Source: Flavipsychrobacter sp. (GTDB lineage: Bacteria > Bacteroidota > Bacteroidia > Chitinophagales > Chitinophagaceae). From it: a stretch of 50,395 nucleotides of DNA. Location: assembly GCA_016786565.1 (NCBI GenBank), contig JAEUVY010000082.1, forward strand, positions 1-50,395, given 5' to 3'. Both the position numbers and the translations under genes were made by a program. Every line of letters starts with the position of its first letter. Within the stretch, counting starts at the first letter, position 1. A model generated the notes under the pieces. That model did no database searches and was not told the DNA's origin. It worked only from the letters and a program-made list of their open reading frames with translations. Shown in pieces: positions 17,991-27,539 of this stretch.

Positions 17991-18440
17991 ATGAAACGGT
18001 ACATCACAATGCTATTCTGTTTTGGAGTGCTGCAAGTATCAGCCCAACAGATCTCAAATGCGCTTCCGGCATATTACAACGTAAAAGAAGCACTCATCAG
18101 TGGAAACGAAGCCACCGTCACACAACGCGCTGCCGACCTTATGCATGAGATCGAGAAAGCTGCGCCATCTGTTGCCGAGCCAGGGCGGAGTGCCCTTATA
18201 TCTGGTAGCCGCGCCCTTGCCGGTGCGACATCATTAGACAAACAGCGCAGCCTATTCGCACCACTATCCGAGCAAATGGCTGCCGCTGTAAAAACAGCAC
18301 ATCCGGCCGACACCACGGTATACAAAATGTACTGCCCCATGAAGAAAGCATACTGGCTGAGCAATGAGGCCACCATCAGAAATCCATACTATGGCAAATC
18401 CATGCTATCCTGCGGCAATGTAGCCGAAGAGATAAAGTAA
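17991..18440 (+). CDS. DUF3347 periplasmic copper-associated protein
   Basis: 149 residues with a signal peptide (about 1-19, ending Val-Ser-Ala-Gln-Gln). The DUF3347 signature is clear: Val-Tyr-Lys-Met-Tyr-Cys-Pro-Met-Lys-Lys-Ala-Tyr-Trp-Leu-Ser, then Ile-Arg-Asn-Pro-Tyr-Tyr-Gly and Met-Leu-Ser-Cys-Gly. In Bacteroidota this domain occurs with copper efflux genes and may bind Cu through Cys/Met. It lies between the chaperone and the multicopper oxidase, 39 bp before the latter. Confidence 0.87.
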   Translation: MKRYITMLFCFGVLQVSAQQISNALPAYYNVKEALISGNEATVTQRAADLMHEIEKAAPSVAEPGRSALISGSRALAGATSLDKQRSLFAPLSEQMAAAVKTAHPADTTVYKMYCPMKKAYWLSNEATIRNPYYGKSMLSCGNVAEEIK

Positions 18441-18479
18441 CCAAACGAAAGTCTCGTACACCACCAATAATCTTCTGAT

Positions 18480-20630
18480 ATGAAAGCGATCGTAGCTGCG
18501 GCACTGCTGTCCGCACTGGCACCCCTTTGCGCAAAATCGCAGGTAACAACACCGGTGCCACGCAGGGTTGTTTACCACCTGTACATAAGCGACACCATGG
18601 CCAACTTTACCGGACGTCCACGGCCCGCAATTGCCATTAACGGATCTATACCCGGCCCCGAACTTCACTTTAACGAGGGCGACACTGCCGAGATACACGT
18701 GCACAACACACTCGGCACCGAGACCTCCGTACACTGGCACGGGCTCATCCTGCCCAACCAATATGATGGTGTCTCTTACCTTACAACAGCCCCTATAAAA
18801 GCCCACACAAGTCACACCTTCGAGTTCCCGCTGGTGCAGAACGGGACCTACTGGTACCACTCGCACACAGCCATGCAAGAGCAAAGCGGCATGTACGGCG
18901 CGTTCATCATTCACCCCAGGAAACAGGCAGCAATGGGCGAAAAAACCATACTGCTTAGCGATTGGACCGATGAAAACCCGCACCAGGTGCACCGCAGTCT
19001 TTATGCAGCCACCGATTGGTACGGCATTAAAAAAGGCAGCACACAAAACTACGCTCAGGCTATAAAAGAAGGATACTTCGGCACCAAGGTGACCAATGAG
19101 TGGAAGCGCATGCTGGCAATGGATGTGAGTGATGTAGCCTACGACAAAGTACTTATCAATGGCAGAGACACATCTTCACTCAGCAATCCTCAGCCGGGCG
19201 AAAAATTCAGACTACGGGTCATAAACGGCAGTTCATCTTCCTACTTCTGGCTCACCTATCCCGGCGGCTTCGATGTGGTAGCGTCTGACGGCAAAGATGT
19301 TCAGCCGGTGCATGTAGACCGGCTCATTGTTGGGGTATCAGAGACCTACGACCTCATAGTGACGATACCCGACAGTGGCCGTGGCGAGTTCAGAGCAACC
19401 ACCGAAGACAGAACCCGTAGCACCACATTGTGGCTGGGCAGTGGTGCAGATGTAGCAGCACCACATCTGCCACGCCTGCAATACTTCGAGGGCATGAAGA
19501 TGATGAACGGGATGATGAAAATGAACGGCGACATGAACGATATGGGCATGCAGATGCACGACCAGATAATGGACATGAACACCGTAATGTATCCGGAAGT
19601 GAACGACCCGGCTGCGGCACCCATCACCACGCTCAACTATACCATGCTTCGCTCGCCCGATAGCACCACCCTGCCGCCGGCTACAACCCGAACTTTGTAT
19701 TTCAGACTCACCGGCAACATGAACCGTTATATATGGAGCATCAATAACCGCACGGTTTCAGAGACCGACAAGATACTTATCCGCAAGGGCGAGAACATCC
19801 GCATAGTGCTGTACAACGGCACCATGATGCGCCATCCAATGCACCTGCATGGTCACTTCTTCAGGGTAGTGAACGGACAGGGCGCATACGCACCGCTCAA
19901 AACCGTTCTGGACATTATGCCCATGGAAACAGACACCATCGAATTCGCAGCCACCGAAAGTGGCGACTGGTTCTTCCACTGTCACATACTCTACCACATG
20001 ATGAGCGGCATGGGGCGCATATTCTCGTACCAAGACTCGCCACCCAATCCCGATATACCGAACCCGGAAAAGTCAGTGAAGAAGATATATGCAGACGACC
20101 GGCAGATACACCTCATGGCGCGCGTGGCGCTGGAATCCAGCGGAAGTGACGGTGAAGTGATGCTGGCCAATACCCGCTACAAGCTGCAAACCGAATGGCG
20201 ACTGGGCACCAATGCCATGATGGGTTACGAGACCGAAAGCCATATTGGCCGCTATCTGGGCCGCATGCAGTTCTGGTTCCCGTATGTTGGCTGGGACTTC
20301 AGGTACAGAACAATGGCCCTGCACAGCGAAAGCACCATTTTCGGGCAGCGCAACACTAAGAACAACAGAGGCGTTGCATGCCTGGGCGTGCAATATACCC
20401 TGCCTATGCTGGTGACTGCCGACGCCCGTGTAGACATGAACGGTATCTTCCGTCTGTCGCTGATGCGCGAAGATATTCCGGTTACTGCCCGACTGCGCAT
20501 GAACCTCATGGCCAACTCAGACCTCGAATACATGGTGGGCCTGCGCTACATCGTAACAAAGTACTTCGGCATATCCACCCATTACGATAGCGACATGGGT
20601 CTGGGGGCCGGTATCACCCTAAACTACTAA
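18480..20630 (+). CDS. Multicopper oxidase with Met-rich insert and CopB-like C-terminal region
   Basis: 716 residues with a signal peptide. Copper motifs: His85-Trp-His87-Gly, His127-Ser-His129, His452-Pro-Met-His-Leu-His-Gly, and His500-Cys-His-Ile-Leu-Tyr-His with the T1 Cys501. Residues 339-369 are Met-rich (13 Met in about 31), as in copper-resistance oxidases (CopA/PcoA type). After about residue 530 the chain switches to strand-rich sequence with aromatic turns, ending Leu-Asn-Tyr, resembling an outer-membrane CopB barrel. Likely oxidises Cu(I) in the periplasm; the tail may anchor it in the outer membrane. Confidence 0.92.
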   Translation: MKAIVAAALLSALAPLCAKSQVTTPVPRRVVYHLYISDTMANFTGRPRPAIAINGSIPGPELHFNEGDTAEIHVHNTLGTETSVHWHGLILPNQYDGVSYLTTAPIKAHTSHTFEFPLVQNGTYWYHSHTAMQEQSGMYGAFIIHPRKQAAMGEKTILLSDWTDENPHQVHRSLYAATDWYGIKKGSTQNYAQAIKEGYFGTKVTNEWKRMLAMDVSDVAYDKVLINGRDTSSLSNPQPGEKFRLRVINGSSSSYFWLTYPGGFDVVASDGKDVQPVHVDRLIVGVSETYDLIVTIPDSGRGEFRATTEDRTRSTTLWLGSGADVAAPHLPRLQYFEGMKMMNGMMKMNGDMNDMGMQMHDQIMDMNTVMYPEVNDPAAAPITTLNYTMLRSPDSTTLPPATTRTLYFRLTGNMNRYIWSINNRTVSETDKILIRKGENIRIVLYNGTMMRHPMHLHGHFFRVVNGQGAYAPLKTVLDIMPMETDTIEFAATESGDWFFHCHILYHMMSGMGRIFSYQDSPPNPDIPNPEKSVKKIYADDRQIHLMARVALESSGSDGEVMLANTRYKLQTEWRLGTNAMMGYETESHIGRYLGRMQFWFPYVGWDFRYRTMALHSESTIFGQRNTKNNRGVACLGVQYTLPMLVTADARVDMNGIFRLSLMREDIPVTARLRMNLMANSDLEYMVGLRYIVTKYFGISTHYDSDMGLGAGITLNY

Positions 20631-20660
20631 CCCGGATATCGCCCCAAATTGAAGATTCCT

Positions 20661-20691
20661 GTTTCGTCGGCAGATTTTCCCGTTTCGTCGG
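20661..20691. repeat. Two direct GTTTCGTCGG repeats, 21 bp apart
   Basis: GTTTCGTCGG occurs at 20661-20670 and 20682-20691, two helical turns apart, upstream of the T9SS gene. The second is also a small CCCG/CGGG hairpin. It may be a tandem binding site; no regulator is suggested. Confidence 0.35.
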
Positions 20692-20751
20692 GATCATTAC
20701 CGGCACACCCGCTATCTCTTACGAATGTTGCACAAAAATCAACCAGAAATC

Positions 20752-22434
20752 ATGAAAAGATCAACGATCACCATCACCCTCGCCGCCGCACTATGCGCTG
20801 CCGGCATCTCATCAAAAGCCCAAACCACCCTCACCCACAGTTGGATGACCCGCATCGACGGCTCCTCTCAACGCACCGACATGGTGCGCGACATGTACAC
20901 CGACCGCTGGGGCAACTCTATCCTCACCGGCAACTCAAACGACTCTACCGCTGGCAGCACCCTCACCCCATTGGTCCTTACTACCAGAATTGCCACCGAC
21001 GGCAGTGTGAAGTGGAAAGACAAACGTTTTGCGCAGAACGGATTTCAATTGTTTGCAGGGAAGACTGTAAAAGCGAAAGACGGAAACGTCCTCATCGCGT
21101 TCAACGAGCGCAAGGACGATGCCATGCAAAACCGCATTCTGCTGCGCAAGGTAAAACACACTGACGGATCACTGATATGGGAGCGAACGCTGACCGACAC
21201 CACCAACAATATAGTGGAAGAAATATCCGACCTCATCACCGACACCGCAGGCAACATCTACATCTGCGCAGGCACCACCAACTTCAGTGCCCCATCCTTC
21301 AATACCGACTATGTAGTAATGAAGGTGATGGAGAACGGCGATACTGCATGGCGCCGCACCTATAACAATGCTGCCTACAACTCTGACGACTATGCAGCAG
21401 ATCTGGCCATAGACCGTGACCTGAACGTACTGGTAACCGGCCGAAGCCGCGGCATCATTGGTGGTGTACCTACCGGTTTCGACATCACTACTGTCAAGTA
21501 TTCGTCTGCCGGCGCCGAGCTGTGGGTGCATCGCCACAACGGCACAGGCTATGGCAATGACATAGGTATGATGATCATTACCGACAACGACAACAATGCC
21601 TACATATCCGGGCAGACCGATGCGCTGTCGCTGAGCACCGATAGTGTCACTGTCATAAAACTTGCACCAACCGGCACTGTAGTGTGGCAATACAACTACC
21701 TGGGCTCCAACACCGGCACTTTGTTCAAGCAACCTATCAGCCTCACCCCATCAGGCAACATCGCGCTGGCATGCGGTACATCTGAAGGCATGACCACCAT
21801 ACTGCTCAACAACATGGGCGTAAGGCTTTGGAAAAAATCCTTCATGAGGGACAACCAGATAGCCATGCCTTTCCACATGATCACCGACACCGCCGGAAAC
21901 ATTATAGTAACCGGCCGCACCCACCTTTCGGCACCTACGCTGGATGATGTGACCACCCTCGGCTACGACGAATCGGGGGCGCTGATATGGAACGCGTTCT
22001 TCAACGGCACCTCATCGGGCAGCATGGACTTTGGCAGGCACGTGGGTATAGACGGCGGCAACAACATCTACATAGGTGCATGGTCCACATTCGATGACAA
22101 TAACAACGACTTCACGCTGCTTAAGTATGGCACCAACCCGGTACCGGTAGACACCACACCCACACTGTACACCCCCATCACCAGCCGCAGCCATTCGGTG
22201 CACCTGTACCCAAACCCTACCGACAATATGCTGCATGTTGTATCTCAAGGTTCGGCGTTCACATCGTTCCGCATCACCAACGTCGCGGGAAGGGTATATA
22301 TAGCGGAGACCCTCACACCCGGAAACCAACAATTTGAGGTATCGGTCGCCGACCTTGCTCCGGGCCTCTACATTCTGGAGGCTACAGAAGAAACCGGCCT
22401 GCGTACATCCACCCGATTTATCAGAAAACAATAA
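20752..22434 (+). CDS. T9SS type A sorting-domain protein, beta-propeller-like
   Basis: 560 residues from ATG 20752, which opens a normal signal peptide (Met-Lys-Arg-Ser-Thr, cut near Ser-Ser-Lys-Ala-Gln). The body is built of repeats with Asp-Thr-Ala-Gly-Asn-Ile and Asp-Tyr-hydrophobic segments, like SBBP/quinoprotein-type propeller blades. The last ~75 residues are a type IX secretion domain beginning near Leu-Tyr-Pro-Asn-Pro-Thr, ending Phe-Ile-Arg-Lys-Gln. It should be exported to the cell surface or medium; ligand unknown. Confidence 0.88.
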   Translation: MKRSTITITLAAALCAAGISSKAQTTLTHSWMTRIDGSSQRTDMVRDMYTDRWGNSILTGNSNDSTAGSTLTPLVLTTRIATDGSVKWKDKRFAQNGFQLFAGKTVKAKDGNVLIAFNERKDDAMQNRILLRKVKHTDGSLIWERTLTDTTNNIVEEISDLITDTAGNIYICAGTTNFSAPSFNTDYVVMKVMENGDTAWRRTYNNAAYNSDDYAADLAIDRDLNVLVTGRSRGIIGGVPTGFDITTVKYSSAGAELWVHRHNGTGYGNDIGMMIITDNDNNAYISGQTDALSLSTDSVTVIKLAPTGTVVWQYNYLGSNTGTLFKQPISLTPSGNIALACGTSEGMTTILLNNMGVRLWKKSFMRDNQIAMPFHMITDTAGNIIVTGRTHLSAPTLDDVTTLGYDESGALIWNAFFNGTSSGSMDFGRHVGIDGGNNIYIGAWSTFDDNNNDFTLLKYGTNPVPVDTTPTLYTPITSRSHSVHLYPNPTDNMLHVVSQGSAFTSFRITNVAGRVYIAETLTPGNQQFEVSVADLAPGLYILEATEETGLRTSTRFIRKQ

Positions 22435-22470
22435 GTCCAACCCCTATTATAGCCACTCTATCAATTTCAA

Positions 22471-22504
22471 AAAGAGGCTGCAGCGTCGCTGTGGCCTCTT
22501 TATC
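22471..22504 (+). terminator. Rho-independent terminator after the T9SS gene
   Basis: AAAGAGGC (22471-22478) pairs with GCCTCTTT (22494-22501), with an inner CAGC/GCTG stem; the T-rich end follows. It matches transcription from the gene ending at 22434. Confidence 0.8.
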
Positions 22505-22765
22505 TTACCGATTGAACAAATGTACCTCTGTAATGAAAGCCACACTGCAACGGAAAATCAAGTGACAATCGCCCTTTAATATGAACTAACAATACACTTA
22601 GACAAACGTCGCAAATGACACTATCTAAGGGCTGGTTACATCAAAGAGTTCGTATCGTAAATTGCAGTACGAACTAAATTTGTATCCTAAGCAACGAGTT
22701 GAAAAATTCACCCATCACGAATGCAACTGGCATCATGAAGCAAGCAATAAACTGTATCGAATCTT
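22505..22765. other. Gene-free AT-rich spacer
   Basis: No convincing ORF. A GTTCGT/ACGAAC inverted repeat (about 22648-22672) is followed by TAaaTTTG (22674-22681), which fits a plus-strand Bacteroidota -7 element, yet no plus-strand gene follows it. It may be the scar of a lost gene. Confidence 0.3.
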
Positions 22766-23713
22766 TCAATCGACTTCGTACTTCTTCATACAGAAGTAAT
22801 TCTTCGGGTATTGCCTTGCGACATAATTAACGGGCAACTTCAGGCCATTTACAGATGCTTCATCTAATAATCTTACCCTATTGTATTCAAAACGCACACT
22901 ATCTACGTTATGAACATTTGCAACAGAGAGATACCGCTCACCAGAACCAAACAAGCCGCAAAGTGTCTGTTTCGATGTAGTATATTTTTGACGATCGAGT
23001 AATAGTATCAAATCTGATTTCAAATACTCGCAGCTCCGGCTGAACTTATCTAACTCTTTGAAAATATAAATTGCCTTTGAATCGTTTCGTGCCGTAAGAT
23101 GAAGGATCATTGAAGAAATGCCAACAGGCGTAAACCCTAGCTCCCGATAAGTTGGAAAAGAGTACTTGTCAAATATCATCTTTATAAAACTAAATGTCCT
23201 ATTATCTACTCGTTCGATCATGGAATCAACAAATGCGAGAACCTCTCTCCTTTTCAAAGCGCTATCGTCCCAAGAATACATCACATCGCCTCGAACGACC
23301 TGATCAAGTGAATTTTGTTTGACAAATTCTTCGTAGATAAAGAAATCAATGTTTCTGCGATGACGCAGTTCAAGTTGATCAATTCTATTCAGATCGAGTT
23401 TCCCAAATGCCTCCACTGCATCACGTTTCACTTTCTGTGAACTATACCCCCATTCAATTGCTTTGCTATACCATTCCGCCGCTGAGTCAAATCTTCTGAT
23501 CAAATAATACCTATGAGCAACCTCCCAATAGTATTCCCCTCCCCGTTCGTAATCCAAAAATGAAAGTGCATCTTTTAGAATCACGATGGACTTGTTATAA
23601 TCAGTTTGATTATTAGACAGATTATATAGACGATCGAAACAATCACAGTTTCCTTGCGAAAAAGTATTAGTCGCAAAAGCACACACTGCCAACACAAACA
23701 ATCGAAAACGCAT
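22766..23713 (-). CDS. Secreted hypothetical protein, TPR-like N-terminus
   Basis: 315 residues with a signal peptide ending near Thr-Phe-Ser-Gln. Residues 25-95 look like helical TPR-type repeats (Ala-His-Arg-Tyr-Tyr, Ser-Ala-Ala-Glu-Trp-Tyr-Ser-Lys-Ala-Ile-Glu-Trp-Gly-Tyr). The rest is not recognised. Base composition is clearly more AT-rich and the codon choice less strict than in its neighbours, hinting at recent acquisition. It lies alone between two plus-strand genes. Confidence 0.65.
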   Translation of the reverse strand: MRFRLFVLAVCAFATNTFSQGNCDCFDRLYNLSNNQTDYNKSIVILKDALSFLDYERGGEYYWEVAHRYYLIRRFDSAAEWYSKAIEWGYSSQKVKRDAVEAFGKLDLNRIDQLELRHRRNIDFFIYEEFVKQNSLDQVVRGDVMYSWDDSALKRREVLAFVDSMIERVDNRTFSFIKMIFDKYSFPTYRELGFTPVGISSMILHLTARNDSKAIYIFKELDKFSRSCEYLKSDLILLLDRQKYTTSKQTLCGLFGSGERYLSVANVHNVDSVRFEYNRVRLLDEASVNGLKLPVNYVARQYPKNYFCMKKYEVD

Positions 23714-23801
23714 ATACTGGTTATTAAGTCAAAGTTCTTCTAAATATATTAATTTTTATACCATCCTGACCACCGTCACCTCCCCTGCCCTTCATAAAAA
23801 A

Positions 23802-23809
23802 TACCTTTG
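23802..23809 (+). promoter_or_regulatory. -7 element of the U32 gene
   Basis: TAccTTTG is a perfect Bacteroidota -7 box, 24 bp before the ATG at 23833. No good -33 TTG partner is seen. Confidence 0.4.
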
Positions 23810-23832
23810 CCCGATTTTTTCGAGCGAATATT

Positions 23833-25071
23833 ATGAGAATGGAAGTAATGGCCCCGGTGGGCAGTTGGGAGAGCCTGGCAGCGGCAATACAGGCCGGCGC
23901 CGATTCTATCTACTTCGGGGTAGAACAACTGAATATGCGGGTAAAGTCGGCGGCATCGCTGACCACCGAAGACATACCCACCATTGTGGCCAAGTGCCGC
24001 AAACATGGCATGCGCACCTACCTGACGCTGAACACCACCATGTATGACCACGACAAGCAATTATTGTCGGGCATCATTGCGGCTGCAAAGGCTGCCGGCA
24101 CCGATGCGGTCATAGCGGCCGACTTTGCCGTAATAAACGAATGCCGCAAGCAGGGCATGAGTCTGCACATAAGCACACAGGCAAATGTGACCAATATAGA
24201 CACCGTAGAGTTCTACAGCGCCTATGCGGACCTCGTTGTGCTGTCGCGCGAGCTGACACTGACACAGGTAAAGAGTATGGTGAACCAGATACGCGAGCGC
24301 GACATACGCGGCCCGAAGGGCGAACTGATGCGTATAGAGGTATTTGCCCACGGCGCACTGTGCATGGCGGTATCGGGCAAATGCTACCTGAGCCTCGACT
24401 CCAACAACTCATCGGCCAACAGGGGCGCGTGCGTGCAGAACTGCCGCCACCGCTATGAGGTGAAAGACCTGGACAACGGCAAGGAGTTGGTGATAGACAA
24501 TGAATACATCATGAGTGCCAAAGACCTGTGCACTATCGACATTCTGGACAAGGTTGCCGAAGCGGGCGTATCGGTGCTGAAGATAGAGGGCCGCGGACGG
24601 TCGGCCGACTATGTGTACACTACCGTGAAGTGCTACAAGGCCGCTGCCGAAGCATTGGAAGCCGGCACCTATACGCGCGAAAAAGCGCTGGCATGGAAAG
24701 AAGAACTGGCAACGGTGTTCAACCGGGGCTTCTGGGACGGCTACTACATGGGGCGTCAACTGGGCGAGTGGAGCGATGTGGACGGATCGGCGGCAACACG
24801 AAAAAAGATACTATTGGGCAAGGCGGTGAAATTCTATCCGCGCCTGTCGGTGGCGGAATTTGTGCTGGAGCAGGGCGCGCTGGCCGTGGGCGACGAGCTG
24901 ATGCTCATTGGCCCGGTAACCGGCATCATCTCTCAGCAGGTGGAGCGCATACATGTGAACAATGGTCCCGTGGAGCGTGCCGAGAAAGGCAACGCGGTGG
25001 CTGTGCCCGTGGCACGCAAGGTGCGCCCCGGCGACAAGATCTATAAAATAGTAGCCACAGAATATGCCTAA
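23833..25071 (+). CDS. U32 peptidase-family protein, probable RNA hydroxylase
   Basis: 412 residues. The family Fe-S cysteines are visible: Cys177-x6-Cys184 in His-Gly-Ala-Leu-Cys-Met-Ala-Val-Ser-Gly-Lys-Cys, Cys200, and Cys233 in Ser-Ala-Lys-Asp-Leu-Cys, the spacing seen in UbiU/TrhP/RlhA relatives. Despite the name these are not established proteases; TrhP hydroxylates tRNA U34 using prephenate, RlhA hydroxylates 23S rRNA. The tRNA or rRNA role is inferred from family. A ferredoxin gene overlaps its end by 8 bp, likely its electron or cluster partner. Confidence 0.87.
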   Translation: MRMEVMAPVGSWESLAAAIQAGADSIYFGVEQLNMRVKSAASLTTEDIPTIVAKCRKHGMRTYLTLNTTMYDHDKQLLSGIIAAAKAAGTDAVIAADFAVINECRKQGMSLHISTQANVTNIDTVEFYSAYADLVVLSRELTLTQVKSMVNQIRERDIRGPKGELMRIEVFAHGALCMAVSGKCYLSLDSNNSSANRGACVQNCRHRYEVKDLDNGKELVIDNEYIMSAKDLCTIDILDKVAEAGVSVLKIEGRGRSADYVYTTVKCYKAAAEALEAGTYTREKALAWKEELATVFNRGFWDGYYMGRQLGEWSDVDGSAATRKKILLGKAVKFYPRLSVAEFVLEQGALAVGDELMLIGPVTGIISQQVERIHVNNGPVERAEKGNAVAVPVARKVRPGDKIYKIVATEYA

Positions 25072-25288
25072 GATACTGCACCAGAGAGGGCGCTGCATCG
25101 GCTGCAACATCTGTCATGAAATATGGCCGCTGCGGTGGCGCATGTCTCGTGCCGATGGTAAGTGTACGCTCGTGGGCGGCGTGGAGAAAAAGGGTGTTTG
25201 GCAGGTCACTGTATCAGCCGACGAGCTTGCGGCCAACCGCATGGCTGCAGAGGCCTGCCCGGTAAAGATCATAAGAGTACAGGAATAG
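25064..25288 (+). CDS. Small single-cluster [4Fe-4S] ferredoxin
   Basis: 74 residues. Cys11-Ile-Gly-Cys14-Asn-Ile-Cys17 and Cys65-Pro near the C-terminus make one [4Fe-4S] site; Cys34 is extra. No second cluster motif is present. Its start overlaps the U32 gene in another frame, so the two are co-translated and probably work together in a redox reaction. Confidence 0.85.
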   Translation: MPKILHQRGRCIGCNICHEIWPLRWRMSRADGKCTLVGGVEKKGVWQVTVSADELAANRMAAEACPVKIIRVQE

Positions 25289-25295
25289 CGCAGTA

Positions 25296-27413
25296 TCAGA
25301 ACAAACGCCTGCGGAACGCCACCAACACCACCGCAAGTATCGCCATTGACACGACATACCACGCCAACATTATTTGCAGCAGACGTGGCGCGAAGTGATA
25401 GTCCACGGTATGGCTGCCCGCAGGTATGCGCGCTACCGGGTAACAATAGTTGCCCGTAAGGTGCATTACATGCTGTCCGTCCACCTCAACCCGCCAGCCG
25501 GGAAAGTTCACCTGTTGCAATACCAGCAAGGCATCGTGCGCCACCTGCACGCTTGCCGAGATATGCCCCGGTCGGAAGGACGTGAGCCGCACAGCATCGT
25601 TGGCATCGTAGCCGAAGGGTATGCTCTGAAAAGTCTTTGAGTCGACCGCTACATGCCTGCGCGATGGCAGCACCACACCCGGCGACTCGGGCACAGCACC
25701 ATAGGCCAGGTACAGCACCGGATTCACCCATGCCGAGTCATGTACAGAGCTCTCGACCAGCATATCGAACCGGCTCAGGATAAAGGGGCTGTAGCTGTCG
25801 GTAGCTATGTTCTTGCAGAAGTTATTGAGGTTGGCGGTGAGCGGCTTCATGCGAGGGCGCATGGCGTCGTCGTTGCGGGTATTGATGCCTGCAGCCATGT
25901 CGGGCAGCGGAAACCCGGCAGGCGCGGTGCGTATGGCCCGGTGCATATCGGCACACCGCTCCTTATCTATCACCGTACCATACATATTGAATTGCGTAGC
26001 CGTCACCATATCGGCCACAGCAAGCACCAGCACCACCCGCGACGTGAAGTAGCGCCCCTGCTGCCACCACAGCAAAAACAGGAACACCATCAGAAACACA
26101 AGTTGCACCATTCCCTGTACTATGATCAACTGCCGGAATACCGCCTTGTGGATGAATTCGCTCATGTTCACAAACAGTTCCTGGCAATCGCCGGTTCCGC
26201 CGTTCCTGTACAAGGCATAACCCACCACCGAGCTAGTAACTACCAGCAACGCAAGCACCACCGCGCGCACACGCCCCACATAGACCCTACCCGTTGCCGT
26301 GAGCACATGGAATGCGCCCGATGCTATAAGCACCGCCCCAATGAGGAAGAACAACCTGAACAAAGATGGGAACCTGAACAGATCCATAAGCGGCGCATAG
26401 TGATACAACCAAGCCCGCAACGGCAGTGCCGGCCCGAAAGAGACCAGCAGACAGATAACCGAGGCTATCGCTATGCCACGCCAGCGCCTCATACCCGGCA
26501 ATGCCACCGACACCAGCAAAAACGCCAGAGCCACCAGACCCATGTAGGCATTGCGCATAGATATGTCGGTATTGTAAAACTCTTCGTTCTTCAGCGTTGC
26601 AAAGGGCGTGAGCAGTGACAACAGACTTTGCGGTGAGAACGGCGAGCCGTTGGCCTTTTGCAGCGTCACACCGGCACCACGGGTCATGTAGGGCATAGAC
26701 GCGGCAAACGCATAGATCACCGGCACAGCCAGCACCATAAATGCGGCAGCAAAGAGAATATTGCCGCGCAGCAAAGTGGTCCTCGATCCCCTGCCCGCAA
26801 CAAGAGCCGCGATAAAGAACGCAGCCAGCAGATAACTGCTCACAATAAGGAACGCTGGATAGCCGCCGGAGAGCACAAGAAACTGAAACAAAGCGCCCAG
26901 CAATGCATAGCCTGCCCGCCCTGTGGTGAGCAACATTCGATAAGCCCAGAACAGCCATACAATACAAGATGCCGAGATGGCCCAGCTGAGATGCTCGGCA
27001 TTACTTACATAGAAGCCGCAGGCAACAAATGTGATACCGGCAAACAAGGCAGCGTGCCGCGGCAGACTGAAACTACCTGCCAGCCGGTACATACCCCAGC
27101 CACCGGCCGCTACGGTAAGTATAAATTCGGCATTGAATAGGAAAACACTATAGCGCCCGAACAGGGCCATAAGCTGCGCCACAGGATACCACATACCACT
27201 CTGCGGATCGGCAAAAAACGGATACCCCGACTGCTGATACGGATTCCACACCGGCAACACCCCGTTGCGCAGGCAATCGCTGACGAAGAACCGCCAAGGC
27301 AGAAAGATATCACGCGCATCCCAGATGAGAGAATGCTGCATGAGTGCCACCTGCCAATAGGCCACAACAGTAACCAGCAGAATAAGGAGGTATGGTATTA
27401 TCTTTTTAGCCAA
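25296..27413 (-). CDS. YfhO-like polytopic membrane protein
   Basis: 705 residues with about a dozen transmembrane helices over residues 1-470 and a soluble C-terminal part before a last helix at about 680-700. The first loop has Trp-Asp-Ala-Arg-Asp and Trp-Asn-Pro-Tyr-Gln-Gln-Ser-Gly-Tyr-Pro-Phe-Phe-Ala-Asp-Pro-Gln-Ser, matching YfhO/GT-C type proteins that glycosylate envelope polymers. The only plausible start is TTG at 27413, since the next Met would remove the first helix. Donor and acceptor are unknown. Confidence 0.8.
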   Translation of the reverse strand: MAKKIIPYLLILLVTVVAYWQVALMQHSLIWDARDIFLPWRFFVSDCLRNGVLPVWNPYQQSGYPFFADPQSGMWYPVAQLMALFGRYSVFLFNAEFILTVAAGGWGMYRLAGSFSLPRHAALFAGITFVACGFYVSNAEHLSWAISASCIVWLFWAYRMLLTTGRAGYALLGALFQFLVLSGGYPAFLIVSSYLLAAFFIAALVAGRGSRTTLLRGNILFAAAFMVLAVPVIYAFAASMPYMTRGAGVTLQKANGSPFSPQSLLSLLTPFATLKNEEFYNTDISMRNAYMGLVALAFLLVSVALPGMRRWRGIAIASVICLLVSFGPALPLRAWLYHYAPLMDLFRFPSLFRLFFLIGAVLIASGAFHVLTATGRVYVGRVRAVVLALLVVTSSVVGYALYRNGGTGDCQELFVNMSEFIHKAVFRQLIIVQGMVQLVFLMVFLFLLWWQQGRYFTSRVVLVLAVADMVTATQFNMYGTVIDKERCADMHRAIRTAPAGFPLPDMAAGINTRNDDAMRPRMKPLTANLNNFCKNIATDSYSPFILSRFDMLVESSVHDSAWVNPVLYLAYGAVPESPGVVLPSRRHVAVDSKTFQSIPFGYDANDAVRLTSFRPGHISASVQVAHDALLVLQQVNFPGWRVEVDGQHVMHLTGNYCYPVARIPAGSHTVDYHFAPRLLQIMLAWYVVSMAILAVVLVAFRRRLF

Positions 27414-27539
27414 TACAAACTAAATCGCCTTCAAAAGTAGGTTTAATTAAGAGACAAACACATTAACTAATTTTCATTTCCAATATCCTTTCTTTTTTCA
27501 GAACTGAACTCTATCTTTATAAAGTTAAAGCTCTTTTCA

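Noticed and set aside
24409..24759. Long shadow frames opposite the U32 gene and other GC-rich genes (e.g. 25653-26618, 36798-37397)
   Set aside because: They are antisense to well-supported proteins and show no family features.
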